Shown here piece after piece: positions 56,829 through 64,000 of a stretch of 64,000 nucleotides of DNA (position 1 is its first letter; every line of letters starts with the position of its first letter). Origin of the DNA: Clostridiales bacterium (GTDB lineage: Bacteria > Bacillota > Clostridia > Saccharofermentanales > Saccharofermentanaceae); assembly GCA_017511005.1 (NCBI GenBank), contig JAFWLP010000019.1, positions 1 through 64,000 on the forward strand. Reading direction: 5' to 3'. A program made the translations under genes and the position numbers. Under the pieces are notes generated by a model that was not told the origin of the DNA, searched no databases, and was given only the letters and a program-made list of their open reading frames with translations.

Positions 56829-58719
56829 TTTTGTGCGCTTCCCTCTTCATCTCATACATCGCTTCATCCGCCATACGGAAGTATTCCTCATTCTCAAGGT
56901 CATTTTCCGGATCGACCACCACGTATACTACACTGACACTTAACCTGAAAGGCATGTTCAGGTCTTCAGAAACCTGCCTTGACTTCTCTATTATCTCATT
57001 CTTTATGTCATTTACATCACCGGAAACATCGTAATCACCGATAATTACATATTCATCACCGCCGTACCTGACGGCTTTCCAGCTGAACGGAACGGTACTC
57101 TTGATCACGTTTGCAACGGTCTTGATCGCCATGTCGCCTCTGAGATGCCCGTGTTTGTCATTTATCTCCTTCATCTTGTTGATATCTGCAACCATGATGA
57201 CTGACCGTTTTTTTGACCTGCGGAGTTCATCCAGATAAGGGATGACGATCTTCTCATATCCCATTCTGTTATATAGACCGGTAAGCTCGTCCCTTACAGA
57301 GATGTCGGCAAGCACCTTGTTAAGACTTTCAAGCCTTATATTCTGATGTGCCCTCTCAAGTCCGTATGCCACATGTCTGATCAGGGAATTGAGATAGAAA
57401 TCCTTGATGATCTTCTGATTGTTCCTGCATACGAAATACCCGTAACTATCCGCTCCCATGTGAAGAGGCACTATGACGTATACGGATGTCTCAGCAGAAT
57501 CCCCGTCATAATACGGGACCAGGTCGGACAACTGAATATTATGTCTCGGAACCGTAACGCCGTCCTTCATTCCATAAATGACATCAATCTCATCACTGTA
57601 ACCTGAAGACTTGCAGCAGGCCTCATCTTCCATTGAATCAACAAAGTCCATGTCAAGGCAGACATAGAACTCTCCGCCTTCATAGTCATGGTTCTTTTCC
57701 CACATCTCTTTATATGCCAGGTGGATGTCCTGTGCAGATCTTACATGGGCGACCGCATCGTCAAGCTGTATCAGATGCCAGTCAAATATGGTTCTTTCAA
57801 CCGGAATGAGGAACGCTCTCTTTCTTGCTTCCTGCTGTATTCTTATTCCATCCGCTCCAAGAGAACATCCGCAGCTCTCGCCGAGATCGAACTTCGAATC
57901 ATAGATCATATCACCGAAGTCGGGGGCCCCGTTCATCAGGCCGGCAAGACTGTCCATTGCCTGATAGCTTCTCTCATCCCATCCGCGGTCCACCGATGTC
58001 AGAGCGGGAGAGAAATGATTGCCGCTCATAAGGTTATCGTAACCGGTAACGATTACGTCTCCCGGGACGTTTATCCCGGCCTTCTCAAGGACAACGCAGA
58101 CCGCCAGGGCCATATTGTCATTAGCGCACATAAAAGCATCGGGAAGCTCCGTCAGACCCGAGACCACAGCCGGGAACTGATCCTCAACTATTGCATAGCT
58201 CCAGTATCCGTTGAAAGATCTCTCCGGATCAACCGTAAGACCGTGTTCTTCCATGGTCCTGACCAGTGTCTCATATCTGACGTTATTATCTTCATTATCC
58301 TCAGGGCCGCTGATCCAGAAAACGTCTTTGACGCCGTGAACGGTTATCAGGTGCTCCACAAGCTCCTTCATGCCGTTGGTGTTCTCGGTCCTGATGCAGT
58401 TTATCCCCTCAAGATCAAATTCAAGGCATATTGCGGGAACTCCGGCCTTAAGGATCTTCTCCTTCAATATCATATTCTCGCCGGCATTGTTCAGCGTGTT
58501 GCCGAGAAGCAGAACTCCGTCGAATCTGTCAAGCTGCGGAAGGTTAAGGATATTCAGTTCCCCGGTTATCTCATCCTCCGTTTTGTCATAGGACGTATAG
58601 TCAAGGAAAATGAACACGTCGATGTTATCCTCGGCAGCGCGCCTTCTTATGCCTTCCAGCGCGAAGTCCAGATAATCATCATTCCAGCCATTAGTAAACA
58701 CAGCTACTTTCTTCTTCAT
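56812..58719 (-). CDS. LacI-type sugar-binding domain fused to GGDEF
   Basis: A 635-residue protein without a DNA-binding head. Residues ~1-280 are a periplasmic-binding-protein-like domain as in LacI/GalR regulators (VAVFTNGWNDDYLDFALEGI, RFDGVLLLG, KDVFWISGPEDN, PDAFMCANDNMALAVCVVLEKAGINVPGDVIVTGYDN, ALTSVDRGWDE). A central ~170-residue region and a short coiled linker lead to a GGDEF domain (DELTGLYNRMGY, MVADINKMKEINDKHGHLRGD) with intact GGDEY and no RxxD site. No membrane helix: a cytosolic cyclase expected to respond to a sugar ligand. Start ATG 58719 with GGAGG five bases upstream; the earlier reading to 58770 lacks one. Confidence 0.9.
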   Translation of the reverse strand: MKKKVAVFTNGWNDDYLDFALEGIRRRAAEDNIDVFIFLDYTSYDKTEDEITGELNILNLPQLDRFDGVLLLGNTLNNAGENMILKEKILKAGVPAICLEFDLEGINCIRTENTNGMKELVEHLITVHGVKDVFWISGPEDNEDNNVRYETLVRTMEEHGLTVDPERSFNGYWSYAIVEDQFPAVVSGLTELPDAFMCANDNMALAVCVVLEKAGINVPGDVIVTGYDNLMSGNHFSPALTSVDRGWDERSYQAMDSLAGLMNGAPDFGDMIYDSKFDLGESCGCSLGADGIRIQQEARKRAFLIPVERTIFDWHLIQLDDAVAHVRSAQDIHLAYKEMWEKNHDYEGGEFYVCLDMDFVDSMEDEACCKSSGYSDEIDVIYGMKDGVTVPRHNIQLSDLVPYYDGDSAETSVYVIVPLHMGADSYGYFVCRNNQKIIKDFYLNSLIRHVAYGLERAHQNIRLESLNKVLADISVRDELTGLYNRMGYEKIVIPYLDELRRSKKRSVIMVADINKMKEINDKHGHLRGDMAIKTVANVIKSTVPFSWKAVRYGGDEYVIIGDYDVSGDVNDIKNEIIEKSRQVSEDLNMPFRLSVSVVYVVVDPENDLENEEYFRMADEAMYEMKREAHKNDIDQ

Positions 58720-58774
58720 CCTGACCTCCGTTAAGCTGTCTCCATTACCATCTGCTTCGTCAACAAACAATCTC

Positions 58775-58788
58775 AGATATTAATATCT
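58775..58788. promoter_or_regulatory. Perfect 14-bp palindrome upstream of the LacI-GGDEF operon
   Basis: AGATATTAATATCT, 55 bases before the ATG at 58719. It may be an operator or simply an AT-rich symmetric stretch. Confidence 0.4.
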
Positions 58789-58861
58789 TCGCATTAAGGC
58801 GTGATTATTACTTTATTATTGAGTTAATCATCGGAAAACATATGAGGAATACGAGCCGGGA

Positions 58862-59629
58862 TCAAGAAGGCTGAACTTCCGGTTCTTTGTCAGGCTTCAG
58901 CTTTTTAAGCCTGAACACGAGCATCGCAAACAGCAGCGGCACCGTTATCTGAAGCAGGAAAATCCCTGCGTCAGCAAGCCGGGGATTTGCGAGGACGAGA
59001 TCAGCATACGCAATGTCACCCGTCAGCTTCGGTACAATAAATCCCCCGATCCGGTATATATAGACGTCATAAAGATTATAACTGCCGGCAATATACGGAA
59101 TGCCGATCATCAGGACTCCCTGTAACAGTACCGGCACAACCGGAAAAGCGAAAAGATAGAGCCAGAACAGCGAGATTGAATACATGGCGATCGAAGCCGC
59201 GCAATCAGTCACAAGTCTTGCAGCAAATGCTCCGGCCTGCTCTGCAGTGGTATGCGCACCGAGAACCAGCCCCATAAGTAATACCAGCAGCACCATAACG
59301 GCATAACACGCTATAAGGATGACGGAACCCGATATGAATCTGCTCATGACGCCGGCTGCTCTTCCCGTACCATGTTCCTCTGTCTGCAGAATGGAACTCC
59401 TTGTGTATTTTTTCCGGTAAACACTAAGGATCAGACTAAATCCCGCAAGAGGCGTGAACACGGTCGATATGTAGTTCTGCAACGCAAGGAAATACGTCAG
59501 GTCATTCCAGTATTTGTTCTTTGTTAACACTGCCGTGACAACGGCTCCGATAAAGGCGGCAGCCGTCAGTATGATGAATCTCTTCTTTTTGATCACGCTT
59601 AACAGTTCTTCTTTTATCAATCCGGTCAT
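58862..59629 (-). CDS. ABC-2-like membrane protein without a neighbouring ATPase
   Basis: A 255-residue protein with six predicted membrane helices (about 18-35, 48-68, 98-125, 140-165, 170-190 and 222-242) and an ABC-2-like RSSILQTEEHGTGRAAGVMSRFISGS between helices 2 and 3. No ATP-binding gene is adjacent; it lies nine bases after the M13 peptidase gene and is probably co-transcribed with it. The family assignment rests on topology and the loop sequence only. Charged C terminus with Glu/Pro. Confidence 0.7.
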   Translation of the reverse strand: MTGLIKEELLSVIKKKRFIILTAAAFIGAVVTAVLTKNKYWNDLTYFLALQNYISTVFTPLAGFSLILSVYRKKYTRSSILQTEEHGTGRAAGVMSRFISGSVILIACYAVMVLLVLLMGLVLGAHTTAEQAGAFAARLVTDCAASIAMYSISLFWLYLFAFPVVPVLLQGVLMIGIPYIAGSYNLYDVYIYRIGGFIVPKLTGDIAYADLVLANPRLADAGIFLLQITVPLLFAMLVFRLKKLKPDKEPEVQPS

Positions 59630-59638
59630 ATCAGCACC

Positions 59639-61726
59639 TCACCATACAAACACACGCTGTTCCGGAGGCAGATACATGCCGTCACCGGGCTTGATGCCGT
59701 AAGCCGCGTCAAACTCTTCGAACTGCATCAAAGTATAATTAACCCTCAGGTACATAAGAGGATGATGATCGTTCTTTATCGCATCCATCTGCTCCTGTTT
59801 GGAGTTCATCGATCTCCAATGCATCGCATAACTTCTGAAGAACAGATCATAATCAAAATCCTCATAATCTTCAGCGATCATCAGACAGACCTTTACACCT
59901 TCAATATCAGCGATCACCTCACCTGATACGCCGGATGACGCATCGTACTTGCCTGATCCCTCAAAAGCTTCAAATGTGGACAGGTGATTTATTATCGTAT
60001 TCTCCGCATCAGACCATTTAGACAATTCCTGCTCCGTTATCACTGTGGTGGGCAAGTAATCCGCATCCATGGAAATGTTATTGCTGTCAAATGCATGTGA
60101 CATCTCATGTCCCAGTACTGTTCCGTATGTGGCAAGCTTAACCTCGACCGGATCATCAGGAGAATAGATCGGAGCTCCAAGGACACCCATCTGAATGTAT
60201 ATTGTATTCTCCCCTCTGTAATAATTCGAATTGGTACTGGTGGTCGACAGTTTGCCGTCGTAGATATCCCAATAAGACTTGCCGGTCTTCATCTGAACCA
60301 TATCACCTATATGCTCATATTTGATCCGGCTCAATATGCACATCGCATCAAGATATGTTCCGCCATCTGCCTTGGACTTGAACTCAACACCCGAAAAATC
60401 AGCCATGTTGGAAGGTCTGATGATATTGAATCTCATTTTGTCGAGCTTATCCAAAACAGCCGTCTTGCTCTCATCAGAAAGATTCTCATTGGCATTGATA
60501 AGGATACGGTATTGTTCTCTGATCTCATTGAGAACTCTCTCAATCTCATCATAGGTTTCCTGATTAAAATAATAGTCCAGATAAGCCTGATCCATTGCAG
60601 CAGTCAATGATGACTGTTGTATCAGATAGAAAAATGAATAGTCCGGATCTTTGGTAGCAAGTTCAGCAAAGGGATTTGTACGGTCAATTTTGGACTCGAG
60701 AAAGCACCGGTACGCTCCTCCATCGAGATACAGGATCGATTCCAAAGCCAGACGCACTTTGAAATACGCCTTCATGTCCTCCACATTCTTTTGCGTATAT
60801 ATCTTCTCCAGATTATCAACATATACGGTATAACCCGAAAAAGCATTGCATGTGTCAATGGAATAATGTTCCAGCATATCCCTCAAAGGATAGTTCCCTG
60901 CCATTTCGAGTATCTCATCTCTGGTAACCACATCACGATAATCGATCGTCTCGACCATTCCGTCGAGATCATTCATCTTCGACTCAAACCGGAAACAACC
61001 GTCAAGGACATTTCTTATCTCTTTGTCAGAGTACCCGCACCTGTCCAAAAGATACTTAACCTTATACTCGACTTTTTCTTTTGCTTTATACGAATCCTCT
61101 GATATGTTGACATAATATCCGGAAGCTCCCAGCGTAGTCTCCGGCTTCTGTAAAGTGAGCACCTGATATCCGTCAGAGAAAATGTACGTGGCATTCTCGA
61201 GTTTTATAAGCGAGAACGCAAAAGGATTCTTCTCATTGTCCAGCATATAAGCGGTAACATCATCCAGTGTCTTAATACCGTCAATGAAATCCAGATATTT
61301 CTTTAAAGGCTCAACGCCGATCGAATCACGGTATTCCCAGTCACAGAACAGTTCATCCGCCGTGCGCAGCAGATCGATATTCTCATCCTGAAACGACTCA
61401 TCATCTAAAAGCGCTCTCTTGTTCTGAATAACATTCTTCTCGACTTCACCAAATGCTGACACATGGAAAGTCATATCCTCCGTCTGCTGCGATAACCATT
61501 CATAATTTATCGCAGATGCAAAATCATCCTTAAGATCTGCATCCGCCATCTTTCCGGCGTTCTCCAGAAGATTGGAATCGAGCCACTGATACGGCAGTCT
61601 TTCCGAGGTTGCCAATGAAGCTGAATCCTCATCACAACTGCATACCGTCAACATCATTGCCGCAACAAGAGACGCGGCAAGCATTTTCCTTACACTTCCC
61701 CTTCCGATCGTTCCATACCCTTTCAA
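59639..61726 (-). CDS. M13 family (neprilysin-like) metallopeptidase lipoprotein
   Basis: A 695-residue secreted zinc endopeptidase anchored as a lipoprotein. Lipobox LTVC at the end of a hydrophobic signal (ASLVAAMMLTVCSCDED, Cys near residue 28). The M13 N-terminal domain (DLKDDFASAINYEWLSQ, LSDESKTAVLDKLDKMRFN) precedes the catalytic TVLGHEMSHAFDSNN (HExxH) and GEVIADIEGVKV (ExxAD). The typical C-terminal GDGMYLPPEQRVFVW is present. Start is TTG 61726 (GGGAGG seven bases upstream); the ATG at 61756 overlaps nothing useful and lacks an SD. Likely degrades extracellular peptides. Confidence 0.93.
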   Translation of the reverse strand: MKGYGTIGRGSVRKMLAASLVAAMMLTVCSCDEDSASLATSERLPYQWLDSNLLENAGKMADADLKDDFASAINYEWLSQQTEDMTFHVSAFGEVEKNVIQNKRALLDDESFQDENIDLLRTADELFCDWEYRDSIGVEPLKKYLDFIDGIKTLDDVTAYMLDNEKNPFAFSLIKLENATYIFSDGYQVLTLQKPETTLGASGYYVNISEDSYKAKEKVEYKVKYLLDRCGYSDKEIRNVLDGCFRFESKMNDLDGMVETIDYRDVVTRDEILEMAGNYPLRDMLEHYSIDTCNAFSGYTVYVDNLEKIYTQKNVEDMKAYFKVRLALESILYLDGGAYRCFLESKIDRTNPFAELATKDPDYSFFYLIQQSSLTAAMDQAYLDYYFNQETYDEIERVLNEIREQYRILINANENLSDESKTAVLDKLDKMRFNIIRPSNMADFSGVEFKSKADGGTYLDAMCILSRIKYEHIGDMVQMKTGKSYWDIYDGKLSTTSTNSNYYRGENTIYIQMGVLGAPIYSPDDPVEVKLATYGTVLGHEMSHAFDSNNISMDADYLPTTVITEQELSKWSDAENTIINHLSTFEAFEGSGKYDASSGVSGEVIADIEGVKVCLMIAEDYEDFDYDLFFRSYAMHWRSMNSKQEQMDAIKNDHHPLMYLRVNYTLMQFEEFDAAYGIKPGDGMYLPPEQRVFVW

Positions 61727-61822
61727 GCTTATACCTCCCGACAGCATACCCGGCAACTGTCAAGATATTCTAACACAATGGAAAACAAAAGAAGAAATAT
61801 CAGTTTGAGTTCTCAGGTAATG

Positions 61823-63799
61823 TCAGTTATTTTGCAGTCTTTCTTTTTTCATCAAAGAAACTACTGCAAATGATAATATGCCGGCAGCAGCAAAGCATAG
61901 AAAAGCCAATCCTGCCGACATGCTTTCTGCCTCGCCCGTAGCCGGGATCGCGGCTTTGGCTGAGGAAGATTTTGTTCCACTCCCGGAAGCAGGTTTCATT
62001 CCGCTGTCCGAAGTATTTTTATTTCCGCCGGATGAAGCGGGTTTGCCGGAGGAAGATCCTGTTCCGCCTGCCGGAACATAACTGATCTCATCAGGGATCA
62101 CAATACCCGACACAGTGATGCTTATTTCATAAGACGTTGTCACGCCCTCATACGTGATGGTCAGCGTCTGACTTGCCGCAGGTGCGGAAGTATCAAAACC
62201 GGTGACCATCTCAGCGGTTACAGGTATGATATCCACGGTTCCGTCAGAATATTCGATACTGATCTCCATTCCGTCTACATCAAGTGTGTCCCCGACTTCA
62301 TAAGACGTCCTGCCGGGTGTCTCTACCGAAATGGAAGCAACGGTAACCGGCTCTTCCGGGATCTCATGAGATGAGCCGTTTCCAAGCGTATCCATCGGAT
62401 CGTTCATGGTCCTGTGACAAAGAGGAAAATGCTTATCGGGACACTTCGAAAAATCATCATCCACAGGCCAGTCATTCAGATCATCGATCTTGGTAGGTTT
62501 CATATAACAAAACTTCCAGTTTCCCAATGCTTTATATTCAGGAGTGGTCGGATCTTCATAATCATCATCCAGCCAAAGCGGATCCAGACCATACCACGTT
62601 CCGTCAATGCATATCTCATTCCAGGCATGCGCTCCTGGCTCGCCATCGCGATAGAAGGCATACCCCACTATCAGATAGACGTCAATTCCTGCATACTTGA
62701 GAAGAGTGTATTCGAGAGTGGAATAGTCATGACATACACCTGTCCCGACGTTAAGGCAAAAGTCCAGCGTAGTACCCTCGAAGTCCAAGCTGTCAGAATC
62801 TTCGCATCTCATGTTCAAAAGCACATATTCCGTTATCTTCTCGATCTTTTCCCAATCGTCGGCCTGTTCCGGAATATCAAGCGATTCAATGATGCTGTCC
62901 ACTTTCTCACGGGCATCTCTGTCAAATTGAGTATACCAGATCCCGTTTTCATCAAAAAAGGCTGCCATTGCGTCATCCACGAAGAGTTCGGTGTATGCTT
63001 CAAAGGTTATGCTTTCCAGATAAGGCATCTCATACAGAACATCCAGGTTGCTTACTCCCAAGGGAAGCACCACCCACTTCAAATTCTCAAGTTCTTTCAA
63101 AAACGAGATGTCATCAACATAAGTGCCGTACAGATTCAATCCTTCCAGCTCCTTCATGTATTCGGTAAGATATCCGGTATCCTTGTTCTGCAGGTTACAA
63201 CAGTAAAGGCTCAGTTCACGCACATGCTGTATCTTTTGGAAAAATACCTGATAATCATCAATCCTGTGCGAAGTAAGAGTCAGACCGGAAAGGCGGGATA
63301 ACCGGTCATAGTCTGCTGCGGAAAAACCTGTCACGTTGTCAACCGATAAATATTCAAGATTCTCAAATCCTACAACATCCGGGTAGTGTTCAACAGTATT
63401 CTCGCTCAAATACAACCAGGTAAGATCGGGATTATCAACACCCTCAAAATCGGCTGATCCCCATTGCAATGACAGTGTCAACGATTCAGCATTGGTTGAA
63501 AGCGCGTTAAAGAACTCTTTATCCAGTCTGAGGCCATCAACGCAAATTGATATATATTCGACATTGGTACACTGCGTTATCAGGTTAATGGTCTCCTCAG
63601 TCTCCTGATCACAATCAAACGCAACTGCAAATACTCCCAGCACCTGTGAAAGTGCCTCAGGGTCGTCCGCCAGTTCTGCCAGTCCGTCGAGATCAACATA
63701 AGAGTGATCCCCGTCTGCCATAACCGGCCTGCACGGCATAACAAAACCCATAAAGACAGCAATGATCAAAGCAATCGCCATAATTCTTCTGTTCATCAT
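61823..63799 (-). CDS. Wall-anchored transglutaminase-like protein with LRR and Ig-like domains
   Basis: A 658-residue surface protein. Signal peptide (~1-28, ending VMADGD); leucine-rich-repeat-like region (~90-270: LTWLYLSENTVEHY, LEYLSVDNVTGF, LSGLTLTSHRIDDY, LEGLNLYGTYVDD); transglutaminase-like core with Cys in GTGVCHDYSTLEYTLL and His/Asp in AHAWNEICIDGTWYGLDPLW; bacterial Ig-like domain (SISVETPGRTSYEVGDTLDVDG); Gly/Ser-rich linker; and a sorting signal IPATG, membrane helix and KKERLQNN tail. The anchor is a variant of LPxTG. AGGGGG precedes two adjacent ATGs (63799, 63796), either of which may be used. Confidence 0.9.
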   Translation of the reverse strand: MMNRRIMAIALIIAVFMGFVMPCRPVMADGDHSYVDLDGLAELADDPEALSQVLGVFAVAFDCDQETEETINLITQCTNVEYISICVDGLRLDKEFFNALSTNAESLTLSLQWGSADFEGVDNPDLTWLYLSENTVEHYPDVVGFENLEYLSVDNVTGFSAADYDRLSRLSGLTLTSHRIDDYQVFFQKIQHVRELSLYCCNLQNKDTGYLTEYMKELEGLNLYGTYVDDISFLKELENLKWVVLPLGVSNLDVLYEMPYLESITFEAYTELFVDDAMAAFFDENGIWYTQFDRDAREKVDSIIESLDIPEQADDWEKIEKITEYVLLNMRCEDSDSLDFEGTTLDFCLNVGTGVCHDYSTLEYTLLKYAGIDVYLIVGYAFYRDGEPGAHAWNEICIDGTWYGLDPLWLDDDYEDPTTPEYKALGNWKFCYMKPTKIDDLNDWPVDDDFSKCPDKHFPLCHRTMNDPMDTLGNGSSHEIPEEPVTVASISVETPGRTSYEVGDTLDVDGMEISIEYSDGTVDIIPVTAEMVTGFDTSAPAASQTLTITYEGVTTSYEISITVSGIVIPDEISYVPAGGTGSSSGKPASSGGNKNTSDSGMKPASGSGTKSSSAKAAIPATGEAESMSAGLAFLCFAAAGILSFAVVSLMKKERLQNN

Positions 63800-63888
63800 A
63801 TTACCCCCTGAAGATCCCGGTCTTATCACGCTTTTCCGACACGGTTATCATGAATTCGATTATATACCAGAATTACCGTAACTAATAA

Positions 63889-64000
63889 TCACACAAACCC
63901 GAATTTCTTCGCGGGTTCAGGCTTCTTAAGATTAAGTGGCAGCGAGAAATCTTCCGCATCCAGCAAAGCTTCGGGTACGGTATCGCATTCACCTTCAAAG
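63889..64000 (-). CDS. C-terminal end of a gene entering from the right edge
   Basis: The last 36 codons before a TGA at 63889-63891; the frame stays open to the window end. The visible tail is acidic then Lys/Pro-rich (EALLDAEDFSLPLNL, KKPEPAKKFGFV). Too short to name. It lies 90 bases upstream of the surface-protein gene. Confidence 0.6.
   Translation of the reverse strand, partial: FEGECDTVPEALLDAEDFSLPLNLKKPEPAKKFGFV

Noticed and set aside
57688-58734. A 348-codon plus-strand frame opposite the LacI-GGDEF gene
   Set aside because: Antisense shadow of a gene with clear domains and SD.
62414-63301. A 295-codon plus-strand frame opposite the transglutaminase gene
   Set aside because: Antisense shadow; no recognisable motif.

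Overview
The window looks like chromosomal DNA of an anaerobic, Gram-positive member of the Bacillota (Clostridia-like, mid-range GC). Pointers to this are the 2[4Fe-4S] ferredoxin, the CIRCE/HrcA heat-shock operon, the tmk-holB-PSP1 gene order, LytTR/DUF3021 and DUF6472-type proteins, a sortase-type wall anchor, Ser/Thr/Pro-rich envelope linkers and frequent TTG/GTG starts with strong Shine-Dalgarno (SD) sites. Genus assignment is not possible from the sequence alone. Most genes are on the minus strand; only six intact protein genes with a clear role or fold, plus a tiny toxin gene, a tRNA and a few promoters, are on the plus strand.

Layout. 1-6.4 kb: tRNA-Val, then metG-tatD-small membrane protein, a lone plus-strand nuclease-like gene beside a perfect inverted repeat, rsmI and a tRNA adenine methyltransferase. 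6.4-9.5 kb: GNAT acetyltransferase and a four-gene ABC transporter/LytTR/DUF3021 operon preceded by a two-turn direct repeat that looks like its operator. 9.5-12.1 kb: tetR-SDR-condensation-type acyltransferase operon with a clear promoter and palindromic operator. 12.3-16 kb: Pro/Thr-rich envelope protein, a hybrid histidine kinase with a 57-residue Cys protein, and ferredoxin. 16-24.8 kb: a long minus-strand run (degenerate sialate esterase-like protein, AraC regulator, folE, folP, folB-folK fusion, Asn/Gln-rich protein, tmk, holB, PSP1). 25-28.6 kb: DeoR regulator, M15 peptidase, tRNA-Leu, and a zincin with a ricin-type lectin domain.

28.5-31.4 kb is an AT-rich accessory patch holding a decayed GGDEF fragment, a probable type I toxin-antitoxin locus (29-residue membrane peptide, hidden SD, convergent antisense promoter, shared hairpin) and a DUF4236 membrane protein. 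31.4-38.9 kb: exporter ABC protein, two zinc-ribbon proteins, an acyltransferase-3 membrane protein and a diguanylate cyclase gene interrupted by an in-frame TAA. 39-46 kb: hisS-aspS-lepB-lepA operon and prmA. 46-52 kb: hrcA-grpE-clpP-dnaK-dnaJ under one CIRCE-controlled promoter, with clpP unusually lodged between grpE and dnaK.

52-58.8 kb: HAD hydrolase convergent with a second operon that links c-di-GMP to sugars: a LacI-type sugar-binding domain fused to GGDEF, a CE2-like SGNH esterase, a GGDEF-EAL protein and a metallophosphoesterase. 58.8-64 kb: orphan ABC-2 permease, M13 lipoprotein peptidase, a wall-anchored transglutaminase/LRR protein and the tail of a gene that enters from the right edge.

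Three intergenic copies of a roughly 110-bp nested inverted-repeat element (near 25.0, 44.9 and 52.0 kb) form a dispersed repeat family not explained by any gene. The most interesting items are the toxin-antitoxin locus, this repeat family, the interrupted cyclase, the dead sialate-esterase fold and the sugar/c-di-GMP cluster.
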